NCBI GenBank assembly: GCA_016930515.1
Contig: JAFGGO010000162.1
Coordinates: forward strand, 1-57,396
Source: Promethearchaeota archaeon
GTDB lineage: Archaea; Asgardarchaeota; Lokiarchaeia; Sigyniarchaeales; SOKP01
Direction of reading: 5' to 3'
DNA: 57,396 nucleotides
Positions 9,593-17,542 of the stretch are shown here, piece by piece (position 1 is the stretch's first letter; every line of letters starts with the position of its first letter). A model generated the notes under the pieces. It was not told the origin of the DNA. It was given only the letters and a program-made list of their open reading frames with translations, and ran no database searches. A program made the translations under genes and the position numbers.

Positions 9593-9904
9593 TTATCTGT
9601 GTTTTTTCTTTTGTTTTTGTTTTTTCCTTTGACGCTCTTTCTCTTTGACAGTTTCTTCCAATTTTTGTAATAATTTTTCGCTTTCTTCGCTTCCTTGAAA
9701 TTGAAAAACGCCTGAAATCTTACTATCTTCTTTTTCTCCTGATGTAGATATTTTTTCAAACGATAAAATAATGGGATTATCCTGTTTTAGAGCTTGATTG
9801 ACGAAATTAATGAATCCAAGGTGTTTAGACGGAGCGATGTTGAATTTAACGCTCATTTCCTTGTCGTTTTTTGTTTTCGTTTTGAGTATGAGTCGTAATT
9901 TCAT
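9593..9904 (-). CDS. Small protein with a highly basic tail, unknown function
   Basis: 103 residues. The first 65 look like a compact alpha/beta fold (alternating hydrophobics, starting KLRLILKTKTK); the last 25 are almost entirely Lys, Arg and Gln, suggesting nucleic-acid or ribosome contact. No cysteine motif or membrane segment is seen. The gene is convergent with the 8777 gene and separated from it by about 30 bases. The family is not recognised. The steady hydrophobic pattern and a Lys-rich tail without internal stops support a true gene. Confidence 0.6.
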   Translation of the reverse strand: MKLRLILKTKTKNDKEMSVKFNIAPSKHLGFINFVNQALKQDNPIILSFEKISTSGEKEDSKISGVFQFQGSEESEKLLQKLEETVKEKERQRKKQKQKKKHR

Positions 9905-10111
9905 AGAATGTTCACTTCTATTGAAAGAATTATAGATTAAAAATAATGTGGATAAAAAAAAAAATTTGCGCTTTTGGTAAAAAAATAAGGTCTAAATGAA
10001 AATGAAAAAACGATCTGGAAAAAGCCTGCATTAAAGCATACTCATGCAATTTTTTTAAAGCAATCAAAAATAATACTATCCTAATTGTTTAATAACTTAA
10101 AATACCATATC

Positions 10112-10726
10112 ATGCCATCAAGATTTAGAGTTAGATACATATTTCGACCACTAGTTAAACTTATTGCTAGGGGTGCAAATAAAATTGGACTTTCTCCAAA
10201 TATGGTAACTTGTCTCATGTTGGTTTTCGCTTGCATGAGTTTTATGTTCTTAGTGATATTTACGAATTATTTGCTTTTTTCCATTTTTGTATTTTGTACG
10301 GGAATTTTTGATGGCGTTGACGGTGCTTTGGCGCGAATGACAGGTAAAGCAACGAAAAAAGGAGCGTTTTTCGATTCAACAATGGATAGAGTTTCAGAGT
10401 TTGTCATTTTTTTTGCCTTGCTTCTTCATTTTTGGAACTTTCTTTTTCTAGGTATTGACATGAAATTATTCGTTTTTATCTTATTTCTCGGTTCGATAAT
10501 GATAAGCTATTCAAGAGCGAGAATTGAGAACTTTTCCGATGGAGATTTCGATATTGGGCTCATGGCTCGATCTGAAAGGTTATTTTATTTGGTTATCACG
10601 AGTTTAATTTCATTTTTTTTTGGTTATTTCGAGTTTTTTGTTTTTATTTTCATGTGGTTAGTAATTTTAACAGCCTTCTACCGATTTATTAATTTCAAGC
10701 GTATTTTAAAAAGCATGACTAATTAA
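10112..10726 (+). CDS. CDP-alcohol phosphatidyltransferase (membrane phospholipid synthase)
   Basis: About 204 residues with several hydrophobic helices. It carries the full family signature D-x2-D-G-x2-A-R-x8-G-x3-D-x3-D (begins DGVDGALAR, ends FFDSTMD), whose Asp residues bind the metal and CDP group. These enzymes swap CMP on a CDP-activated lipid for an alcohol phosphate. In archaea the usual members make archaetidylinositol phosphate, archaetidylglycerol phosphate or archaetidylserine; the size and N-terminal SPN motif fit the first best, but the substrate is not certain. ATG 10112 is preferred; an in-frame TTG at 10085 would add nine residues. It converges with ribK. Confidence 0.8.
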   Translation: MPSRFRVRYIFRPLVKLIARGANKIGLSPNMVTCLMLVFACMSFMFLVIFTNYLLFSIFVFCTGIFDGVDGALARMTGKATKKGAFFDSTMDRVSEFVIFFALLLHFWNFLFLGIDMKLFVFILFLGSIMISYSRARIENFSDGDFDIGLMARSERLFYLVITSLISFFFGYFEFFVFIFMWLVILTAFYRFINFKRILKSMTN

Positions 10727-10737
10727 ATCATAAACCT

Positions 10738-11436
10738 TCAAGATAACTCGATTATTAGTTTGTCTCCGTCTTTTAAGTCATAATAATCTCGTAAATACGG
10801 ACTTGCCAAGATTTCTATGATATTTTTCCCGTGATGAGTTCTTTGGATGTCCAATATAGCAGCTCTTATTTTATTTTTCTTGTCTTTTAACGGAAACACA
10901 TGACAAATAAAGCATTTAACTTCTCCATAGTTCCTGTTTTCATCCTTAAATCCCTCGATAATAACTGGTTTTTTATCCTCGAGTTTTTCTCTTAGAAGTG
11001 AGTTGTTTATTGCGTCTAAATTTAGGTTTAAAGTCCCTTTATATGGTTCAAAACCTAATTTATGTTCGAATTGTTCGTAATATTCCTTTATGGCAACATA
11101 ATAACCACCCTCGCCCATTCCTTCGCTAACCTCACCTGCAATCAAGACATTTTCAAGTATTAACTTTAAATTTCTATACATTTTTAACATTATTTCGGTT
11201 CCAAGTTCCGTGATGTCAATAATTTGTGTCTTTCCTTCGATTTTTCGTTTTATCCAATTTAGTTCTTCCAGATTTTGTATTCTTCGAGAGGCAGTTTGCT
11301 GACTAACGCCCATTGCATCTCCAAATTCAGTAGAATTGAGGCGAATGTTTTTTTTTTTCCCTAATCTCTGACATAAATAGAATAAGGCAAACCAATTTGC
11401 GTAATTGTCGGGATCGATATCAGTATTTTCAGTCAT
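10738..11436 (-). CDS. ribK: CTP-dependent riboflavin kinase with N-terminal winged helix
   Basis: 232 residues. The first ~90 form a MarR-like winged helix (FGDAMGVSQQTASRRIQ). The rest is the archaeal RibK cradle-loop domain: a GEVSEGMGEGGYYV strand, FEPYKGTLNLNL, and a final RTHHGKNIIEILASPYLRD. Archaeal RibK uses CTP rather than ATP to turn riboflavin into FMN. The wHTH fusion is known in several archaea and may allow autoregulation. The start overlaps the end of ribL by 4 bases, and GTGAT sits 5 bases before the ATG, so both steps from riboflavin to FAD are encoded as a coupled pair. Confidence 0.9.
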   Translation of the reverse strand: MTENTDIDPDNYANWFALFYLCQRLGKKKNIRLNSTEFGDAMGVSQQTASRRIQNLEELNWIKRKIEGKTQIIDITELGTEIMLKMYRNLKLILENVLIAGEVSEGMGEGGYYVAIKEYYEQFEHKLGFEPYKGTLNLNLDAINNSLLREKLEDKKPVIIEGFKDENRNYGEVKCFICHVFPLKDKKNKIRAAILDIQRTHHGKNIIEILASPYLRDYYDLKDGDKLIIELS

Positions 11437-11891
11437 TTCTCATCACTTTCGTGATTTTTCACATATTGTTCAACAATTTTTTTTTTTATCAAGCTGGAAC
11501 TATGCAATTCATATTTATTGTAATATTTTTCGAGTCTCATGACTTTAACGTGTTCCATACCTTTCGATTTAAGAGCTTTAGAAAGCTTTTCAACGCTAAA
11601 CTTTTGATCTGGTCCTAAAAGAATCAAATCGGGATTAAATTCTTGAACAGTTTTGAGCGTGTCATTATCGTGCCTTCCAAGTTTTGCTGAAGCGACATTT
11701 TTAATATTAGAAACGACTTCTAATCTCTGTTGTTCAGGAATAATTGGTTTTGTTCCCGAATATAATTCTCGATTTTTGTCCGTTGCAACAATAACATGCA
11801 CTTCTCCTAATTTTGCAGCTTCGCTTATGAGATAAATATGTCCGGGATGCAATATATCGAAAGTTCCAGCAATTAATACTTTTTTAGGAAT
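11433..11891 (-). CDS. ribL: FAD synthetase / nucleotidyltransferase RibL, apparent AUU start codon
   Basis: 152 residues if translation begins at ATT 11891-11889. The N-terminus then reads PKKVLIAGTFDILHPGH, exactly the family's opening strand plus the HxGH nucleotide-binding motif; the later segment with the VRxx-type helix and the C-terminal IKKK region fit small cytidylyltransferase-like FAD synthetases. These add AMP to FMN. No ATG, GTG or TTG occurs in frame before the AGTFD strand; a stop (TGA) lies just upstream. The only normal in-frame start is a TTG directly before the HPGH motif (11852), which would delete the essential strand. A strong GGTGAT lies 5 bases before the ATT. It sits between sepS and ribK in one operon. 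Confidence 0.85.
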   Translation of the reverse strand: MPKKVLIAGTFDILHPGHIYLISEAAKLGEVHVIVATDKNRELYSGTKPIIPEQQRLEVVSNIKNVASAKLGRHDNDTLKTVQEFNPDLILLGPDQKFSVEKLSKALKSKGMEHVKVMRLEKYYNKYELHSSSLIKKKIVEQYVKNHESDEK

Positions 11892-11896
11892 TTTAT

Positions 11897-11904
11897 ATCA
11901 CCTT
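11897..11904 (-). promoter_or_regulatory. Strong ribosome-binding site in front of the ribL AUU codon
   Basis: On the minus strand this reads AAGGTGAT, a near-full match to the archaeal anti-Shine-Dalgarno end (GGAGGTGAT). It ends 5 bases before the ATT at 11891, so ribosomes are placed on that codon rather than on any downstream TTG. Confidence 0.7.
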
Positions 11905-11923
11905 AAGCGAAATATTATGGATT

Positions 11924-13483
11924 CTATCCTACTAAGTTAAAAGACAATCCAAGGAAGACAGGTCCTCTTATGTCAAACTTTTTTTGTTTTGAGTGAATGA
12001 ATTCCATAACTATATCTTCAAGTTCTAGATTGACTTCAGAGCCTCTATAGCACATTTTCACGCGGTGTTCATACGAATCTTTTCCTTGATCGAGTGCAAT
12101 TTCAATGTTATAGGCCATCTCGTTAGCAATCCCCTCTAAATATGTTTTTCCCGAATCCATGCCGCCCTCCAGAGTTTTATCGGGAGATAAGCCCAATACG
12201 GTGCCGTCTTTTATCCAAACTTTATTTAAACTCGCAGGCCCTAATAGGCTCACATTGTCGTCAGATTCCCATATATGGACCTCAATTTTCTTATCCTTAA
12301 TTAAACCTTCCCATACTTTAATTTTGATGGGTGATTTCGCGTCTTTATTCTTGATCGCACCATCAATAATTGCGTCCCTTATTTCCATGCCTTTGTCGGT
12401 TAAGGGGATATGTCGATATTTCAAGGACTTGCTTACTTCTTCGTCTGAGAATGTGATTTCCTCATAGAAATAAGGATAGACGAGTTTTCTAATGTCTTCA
12501 GTTCCAGTTTTTATCATGCAGATTCTTTCTACTCCAAAACCAATGTTAAAGACTGGATGTTGTATATCGTATTGAGAAAGGCTCACGGGACTGTAAAATC
12601 CACCATCTCCTATTTCAATCCACTCTTTCGTTTTAGGATGCTCGACAAATATCTCGAATTCCGTTTGTGGAGCGTAATATTTTGATGTTGCCTTTTTTAT
12701 ATCAGTCCTGCTGTTTTTAAACCCGAGCTTCAAACAAATATCCGAAGCTATCTTACGACAATCTTCAAGAGAGATTTTTTCAGTTAACACGACTAAAGAC
12801 AAGGTATTAGAATCGTATAAGTGTGTTGCATCGATTTTTTGCTCTCTCCTGAATTTTTTACAAATCGTAAAATATTGGAGAGGTAATTTTTTCTTTTTTA
12901 TAAGTTCCCCCAAAACAATAAACCAAAGCGCAGTGGTGTGGCTCCTAAGGGTCGTTCTCGTGGGAATGGGCTTGAGATTCTTGAGTTCAGGAAAAATTTT
13001 ATCGATTATTTCAGAAGCTTGAGTTTCTTCAACTCCGAGCTGTTCGATGAACACTTCTATGAGGTCGTCTGCTTCGATATCGCCTTTCTTGTAATCCCTA
13101 AAAATCTTCTTTAGTTCATCGACTTTATCAAAGTCTTTGACGATTTTTTTTAAGGAGGAGATTTTTTCGTTGGATATACCAATATCGGGTCTCGGAAGTC
13201 CAGCGAGATAGAATAGCCGATCTAGGATCAATGCTGCTTCAGGACCGTATTGCTTATAAACGTCTTCTTCTTCGACGAACATTGGCAATACTAATTCTTC
13301 AAAGCCCAGATCAAGCATGTGCTTTCTTGCTTCAAAAATGAAATCTTGTGTGGGGTGACTCCTTGCTTGTTTTTTAAGATCGAAAAGATGCCCTTCTAGA
13401 GTAAGTAATTTCTTGGTCTCCATCCAAGCTTTTTCGTAATTGGCTTTTGCGTCCCTTTTAATTTTTTCTGTATCGAATGGCAT
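11924..13483 (-). CDS. sepS: O-phosphoseryl-tRNA(Cys) synthetase (SepRS)
   Basis: 519 residues, close to known SepRS length (about 530-540). It is PheRS-alpha-like at the class II core but carries SepRS hallmarks: DVYKQYGPEAALILDRLFYL, then AGLPRPDIGIS, class II motif 2 at RREQKIDATHLYDSN, motif 3 at GFGVERICMI, and the ending DIRGPVFLGLSFN. TLRSHTTALWF and the hydroxyl residues after THLY match the phosphoserine pocket region. SepRS charges tRNA-Cys with O-phosphoserine, which SepCysS converts to Cys-tRNA. No SepCysS is in the window. The gene heads a minus-strand run with ribL and ribK, with 32 bases between its stop and ribL. PheRS-alpha was considered and rejected because of these motifs. 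Confidence 0.9.
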   Translation of the reverse strand: MPFDTEKIKRDAKANYEKAWMETKKLLTLEGHLFDLKKQARSHPTQDFIFEARKHMLDLGFEELVLPMFVEEEDVYKQYGPEAALILDRLFYLAGLPRPDIGISNEKISSLKKIVKDFDKVDELKKIFRDYKKGDIEADDLIEVFIEQLGVEETQASEIIDKIFPELKNLKPIPTRTTLRSHTTALWFIVLGELIKKKKLPLQYFTICKKFRREQKIDATHLYDSNTLSLVVLTEKISLEDCRKIASDICLKLGFKNSRTDIKKATSKYYAPQTEFEIFVEHPKTKEWIEIGDGGFYSPVSLSQYDIQHPVFNIGFGVERICMIKTGTEDIRKLVYPYFYEEITFSDEEVSKSLKYRHIPLTDKGMEIRDAIIDGAIKNKDAKSPIKIKVWEGLIKDKKIEVHIWESDDNVSLLGPASLNKVWIKDGTVLGLSPDKTLEGGMDSGKTYLEGIANEMAYNIEIALDQGKDSYEHRVKMCYRGSEVNLELEDIVMEFIHSKQKKFDIRGPVFLGLSFNLVG

Positions 13484-13524
13484 GATAATCCAGACTAATT
13501 TTACTTCTTGATATCTTTTTATCT

Positions 13525-14130
13525 TTATTTAATGGATTCTTTGAATCTATTCATTTGGATCGTTAGTGAGATGTCTCCTCGAGTTTTTTCTATTAGAGAG
13601 CGAGCAATATCGGTTTTTCTTCGCAAATCCTGAGTTATACCTTTTGGATAATCTAGAGCGAATAAATACGAGTAGATATCTTCCATTACATTGAGAATTT
13701 CTTCGATATTTTGAACTTCCCCTATTCGAATCTTGTCTAGAACATTTCGTCTAAGTTCTCCTATAGTATCTGCTAAACCCAAGAGGTAATTTACTTCTGA
13801 AACGTTACAGTCTCCTGGTCCAGGAATTTCTTCTTTTTGGATGATTGAATACAAGGATAATGCTTCTACATACTCTTGTTCGGGCGTTTTTAAATAATTG
13901 CTAAAAAACGTAGGATTTTTTTCTACTAGAAGTAAGAGCTGTTGGTGTTTATCTCTAATTTCTTTGATAATCTCTCCATACGAGGTGAATTCTTTTCTAT
14001 GGATTGATTTAATTGCAACGCTGCAATCCCTAATCATCTGACGAGATAATTTTAATATTTCTTCTCTATTTTGATCAATTTCGTCCAAATTACTCGTAAT
14101 TCTTGAGAAAATGTTTTTTAGATCCATCAC
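13525..14130 (-). CDS. Translin family protein
   Basis: 201 residues, almost all helical, the usual size of archaeal translin-like proteins. The most typical segment is EYVEALSLYSI followed by an NYLLGLADTIGELRR helix, and a C-terminal RRKTDIARSLIEKTRGD stretch, all family hallmarks. Translins form octameric rings that bind single-stranded nucleic acid; the eukaryotic C3PO complex (translin/TRAX) has RNase activity, but archaeal roles are less clear. It is about 40 bases upstream of sepS on the same strand and could share its transcript. The start at 14130 (ATG, with a second ATG next to it) fits the family. Confidence 0.85.
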   Translation of the reverse strand: MMDLKNIFSRITSNLDEIDQNREEILKLSRQMIRDCSVAIKSIHRKEFTSYGEIIKEIRDKHQQLLLLVEKNPTFFSNYLKTPEQEYVEALSLYSIIQKEEIPGPGDCNVSEVNYLLGLADTIGELRRNVLDKIRIGEVQNIEEILNVMEDIYSYLFALDYPKGITQDLRRKTDIARSLIEKTRGDISLTIQMNRFKESIK

Positions 14131-14240
14131 AATTCAAGATGTATTTTAAATATTATGTATAATCCATGTAGCAAAATATTTAGAATTTGTTAAAATTATC
14201 GAGATATTTTGATATTCCGCTCGGGCGTGGCTTAAAAAAA

Positions 14241-14444
14241 CTATAACATGAAAAAGAACGGAACGACCAACAATAAAAACGCAACCATCAATACGATAAA
14301 GTCTTTATAAAACTGTTTGAGGTGTTCCTTGGAAGTAGCATTTCTTTTTTTTCTTTTAAGCCAATTAGAAGCGCAATATAACAAGTATCCTGCGATCAAA
14401 ACGATAGAAAGGGAGATAATTATAATAGGTTCTTTATAAAACAT
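14241..14444 (-). CDS. Small two-TM membrane protein (67 aa)
   Basis: Two hydrophobic helices (about residues 5-25 and 48-66) flank a very basic loop containing KRKKR, so both ends probably face outside and the loop the cytoplasm. No family is recognised. The clear helix-loop-helix pattern over the whole length supports coding. It is upstream of the translin gene on the same strand with about 110 bases between. Confidence 0.55.
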   Translation of the reverse strand: MFYKEPIIIISLSIVLIAGYLLYCASNWLKRKKRNATSKEHLKQFYKDFIVLMVAFLLLVVPFFFML

Positions 14445-14527
14445 ATAAGATTCTTCAATGTTTTATTTATTTAATATTTTTTATAATCTCATTTTTTTAA
14501 ATATACTGCAAGTAGAATTATTCAACT

Positions 14528-14629
14528 CTAATCCCTTTTCTTCTTTAATTGTTCAATAACTTTTTTAGCACTTGAATTTAATTTATTTCCTGCGATCATT
14601 AAGAGTTTTAATGAAGGAAGGCATGTCAT
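14528..14629 (-). pseudogene. Fragment resembling the C-terminal cap of a leucine-rich-repeat protein
   Basis: A 33-codon frame (ATG at 14629, TAG at 14528, stop immediately upstream) reads like the last LRR unit and cap: LPSLKLLMIAGNKL, then a charged helix ending in KKKRD. Nothing LRR-like precedes it in any frame, so it is probably a leftover of a lost gene rather than a working small protein. Confidence 0.4.
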
Positions 14630-14752
14630 TTTTTTTCAATTTTAATTTAAAGGAAGACTGAAAATTATTTTTACGATAAATTCTTTTGAAGAATAATTCT
14701 CAATAATTTATTATTAGGAAATCAATAATATGAAAGCAAGTTGGTATGCCTT

Positions 14753-16828
14753 ATGAAAATCTTACTCATTCACTCGGACGGCGTTGAAGTTGTAAAAAAT
14801 AGGGAAGCAACCAGTACACCTCAAGAATTTAAAGACAAGATCATTAACTTGGAAGGTTTGGTATTAGTTGCGTTCGTTTCCGTCGAAGATCAAGACACTT
14901 ACGATGTAGATGTAATTGCAAAACAGGGTGCCACCGTGATCGAGGAAGCAATTCTTCAAATTACGCAATTTCCCGAAAAAATAGCGGAAAAAAACGAGGA
15001 AATTAGAAAACACAACGAAAAGATAGATTTGGGAAAATCGAAAGCAAAAAAGCGGAAATTAAATGAACTCATTGCAGACCGATCGAAATACAATGTGGAA
15101 AAAGTACTCGTTTATCCATGGGCTCACTTGAGCAAGTTTCTTAGCTCCGAATCGAGCGCCATGGATGTGTGTCCAAAGATAGCCAACTTGCTCAGCGAAA
15201 AGGGAATTGAATCTCATTATTCACCGTTTGGATGGTATAAAGCATTTAAAATAAATTGCATTGGACACGAAGTCGCAGAAATGTATCGGGATGTGAAATT
15301 ATACATTCAACCGGACGAGCATTCCGCCCAAGCAGAGTTTCGCGTTATACTTCCTAGTAAAAAAGAGATAAATCTCGTAAAAGAGGATAAAATGGGATTT
15401 AAATCCGTACCAGAGTTGAAGAAATACAAGAATTTTCAAGTTTTTCTAAAATCCGAACTAGGCTCTAGAAGAGTTGATCTAAGCGAGGAACCAGTGCATA
15501 TCAAGTTCATGAAAGAACAGGAATTGGCAGATTTCGAGCCAAATTCGGATAAAGGAATTTTACGCTGGTACACTAAAGGCGTTATCATGAAAAACCTCAT
15601 TAAGCGATATATGGAAGATATCATTATTGATTACGGTGCCGTGCTTATCGACACCCCCATAATGTACAGCGTGAAGAGTAAAAAATTAACTGCTCAAACA
15701 GCAAGATTCCCTGCTAGAACCTATTGGGTCGAGTCGGGTAGCGATCGGTTTTTATTGAGATTTGCGGGAGATTTCTTACAATTTGACATGGTAAGCGGCA
15801 TGAACCTCAAACTAAATTACTTGCCCTTACGGCTTTACGAATGGGAGCAATACGATTTCAGAAGGGAACAAGAGGGAGAGCTTACGGGATTAAGACGCTT
15901 ACGAGGATTTGTAATGCCTGACTTTCACACATTTTGTAAGGATCTCGATTCTGCAGTTGAAGAGTTCAAGCTTCAATACGAATTAAATAAAAAGATTGCC
16001 CATGACCTTGGTGTAAAAGATTACATCATATTTCGAACTACTCAAGCATTTTACAAGGAAAACCAACGGTGGATAAAGGATTTGGTTAAAAGAGAGAATA
16101 AACCAGCCTTATTAGAATTATGGGAAGATAGATATTATTATTTTGTTTTGAAATTCGAGCGAGGTGTACTTAGCGCTCAGGATAAAAGCGGTACCTTGGC
16201 AACCATCCAAGTGGATGTGGAAAGCACTTTGGAATATTTGGAAGACGAAAACGGCAAGAAGCGGGAAAAATATAATGTCAAGTTTACCGATGAAGACGGA
16301 GAGGTTAAACACCCCATCATCCTCCATAATTCGCCCTCCGGAGGGCTTGAAAGGATTTTATGGGGTTTAATAGAGACCGCTTATAGGGAAATGGACACAA
16401 TCGTCCCAGGATTTAAAACTTGGCTTTCTCCAATACAAGCGAGAATCATCACCGTAAGCAACAAGCAAAACGATATTGCAGAAAGACTCCTTGAAAGCAT
16501 GACAAGGGCGGGTTTCCGAGTGGATTTCGACGATAGAGACGAAAAGATAGGTAAAAAGATTCGACAAGCCGAAGTCGACTGGATCCCATATTCGATTGTC
16601 ATAGGAAAGTCGGAACAGGAAAAGGGGACCATTTCCGTACGAAAGAGGCTTATAGGGCAGGAGATCAAGAGAGATGAAAAAAATTATAAAATTACATCAG
16701 AACAGATTAACGACATTAGACTCGACGATTTACTGAAAATGATGGAGGAAGATTGTATGGGATATCCTCGCTACAAGCTTCCGATACCCTTCAGGCGCTT
16801 TTCAACAAAGGTATACTTCAGGCATTAA
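14753..16828 (+). CDS. thrS: Archaeal-type threonyl-tRNA synthetase
   Basis: 691 residues from ATG 14753 (MKILLIHSDG, the usual archaeal ThrRS start; an upstream TTG at 14741 is unlikely). Domains: the archaeal D-aminoacyl-deacylase-like editing domain (about 1-145), the class II catalytic core (about 270-570, with FRREQEGEL as motif 2 and GGLERILWG as motif 3), and an anticodon-binding domain (about 575-680). The enzyme charges tRNA-Thr and its N-domain removes mischarged Ser. The position that usually holds the zinc-binding Cys (in the family's ACFGQF segment) is Asp340 here (FAGDFLQF), while the other two His ligands (MPDFH and LHNSP) remain. The next gene begins 80 bases on. Confidence 0.93.
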   Translation: MKILLIHSDGVEVVKNREATSTPQEFKDKIINLEGLVLVAFVSVEDQDTYDVDVIAKQGATVIEEAILQITQFPEKIAEKNEEIRKHNEKIDLGKSKAKKRKLNELIADRSKYNVEKVLVYPWAHLSKFLSSESSAMDVCPKIANLLSEKGIESHYSPFGWYKAFKINCIGHEVAEMYRDVKLYIQPDEHSAQAEFRVILPSKKEINLVKEDKMGFKSVPELKKYKNFQVFLKSELGSRRVDLSEEPVHIKFMKEQELADFEPNSDKGILRWYTKGVIMKNLIKRYMEDIIIDYGAVLIDTPIMYSVKSKKLTAQTARFPARTYWVESGSDRFLLRFAGDFLQFDMVSGMNLKLNYLPLRLYEWEQYDFRREQEGELTGLRRLRGFVMPDFHTFCKDLDSAVEEFKLQYELNKKIAHDLGVKDYIIFRTTQAFYKENQRWIKDLVKRENKPALLELWEDRYYYFVLKFERGVLSAQDKSGTLATIQVDVESTLEYLEDENGKKREKYNVKFTDEDGEVKHPIILHNSPSGGLERILWGLIETAYREMDTIVPGFKTWLSPIQARIITVSNKQNDIAERLLESMTRAGFRVDFDDRDEKIGKKIRQAEVDWIPYSIVIGKSEQEKGTISVRKRLIGQEIKRDEKNYKITSEQINDIRLDDLLKMMEEDCMGYPRYKLPIPFRRFSTKVYFRH

Positions 16829-16910
16829 TTTTTTTATTTAAGATATCTTTTTATTTTTCACGCTCCTATTTACTTACTATATACATTTTTTCAAATATGG
16901 TGAAAATAAA

Positions 16911-17315
16911 ATGGGAGAAGAGATTCAGAAGTTTACGAAATTAACCCTATTGATCCATTTGATTATTGGTTGTATCATGACCTTGTTGTTTTTTATACCC
17001 GAAATAACTTTTGGTTTACTTTCTATAGCCTATAACGGAACGGTTGGTGCCATAGCGATGGCTCTTGCATCTGCGATGCTAGGTCTTACAATTAGTTCTT
17101 TGTGTGGTCTCATGGCGAAAGAATGGATGAAAATAAAGATAGTCGTTATAAATGAATTAGTATGGCTTTTAGGACTATTAATTACGACAATCATTAATCT
17201 GGCTACTTTTGGAGCAATAGGAATCGTGATGATCGTCGTAAATATAATTTTATTATTATTATTTCTATTGAGCTTCCTACAACAAGAAGACAAAATGAAA
17301 GAACTTTTAAAATAA
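16911..17315 (+). CDS. Small integral membrane protein, four TM helices
   Basis: 134 residues with four hydrophobic helices (about 14-36, 40-68, 78-98 and 100-125), short loops and a charged C-terminal tail (Gln-Glu-Asp-Lys). No conserved polar motif points to a transporter or enzyme. The start is ATG 16911. It follows thrS on the same strand but, with about 80 bases between and no shared role, is probably separate. Family not recognised. Confidence 0.65.
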   Translation: MGEEIQKFTKLTLLIHLIIGCIMTLLFFIPEITFGLLSIAYNGTVGAIAMALASAMLGLTISSLCGLMAKEWMKIKIVVINELVWLLGLLITTIINLATFGAIGIVMIVVNIILLLLFLLSFLQQEDKMKELLK

Positions 17316-17542
17316 TCAGATTCTAAAAAATAAAAGTCATAATCTCTTTAACTTCTATTTAAATACTCCTTTTTTTTATTAATTAAAATGTATTTTTTAA
17401 CCTGGGAGTCAATTTCATATTATATTCCAGTGATTAATTGAAATATATTAATAACAGAAAATTCTATATAATTAGTAATAGATGTTAATTTAGGGGATTA
17501 CAGATCTTATCGAATAGGGATAAATTTTCAGAAACTCTTAAT

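Noticed and set aside
11924..13483. Phenylalanyl-tRNA synthetase alpha subunit
   Set aside because: The class II core is similar, but motifs DVYKQYGPEA, LPRPDIGIS and DATHLY and the C-terminal VFLGLSFN are those of SepRS, and no PheS-type N-terminal winged helix is present.
14741..14752. TTG start adding four residues to ThrRS
   Set aside because: ATG 14753 gives the standard archaeal N-terminus (MKILLIHSDG).
16753..16944. 63-codon frame across the thrS end
   Set aside because: It overlaps the conserved C-terminus of ThrRS in another frame and has no ribosome-binding site or recognisable pattern.
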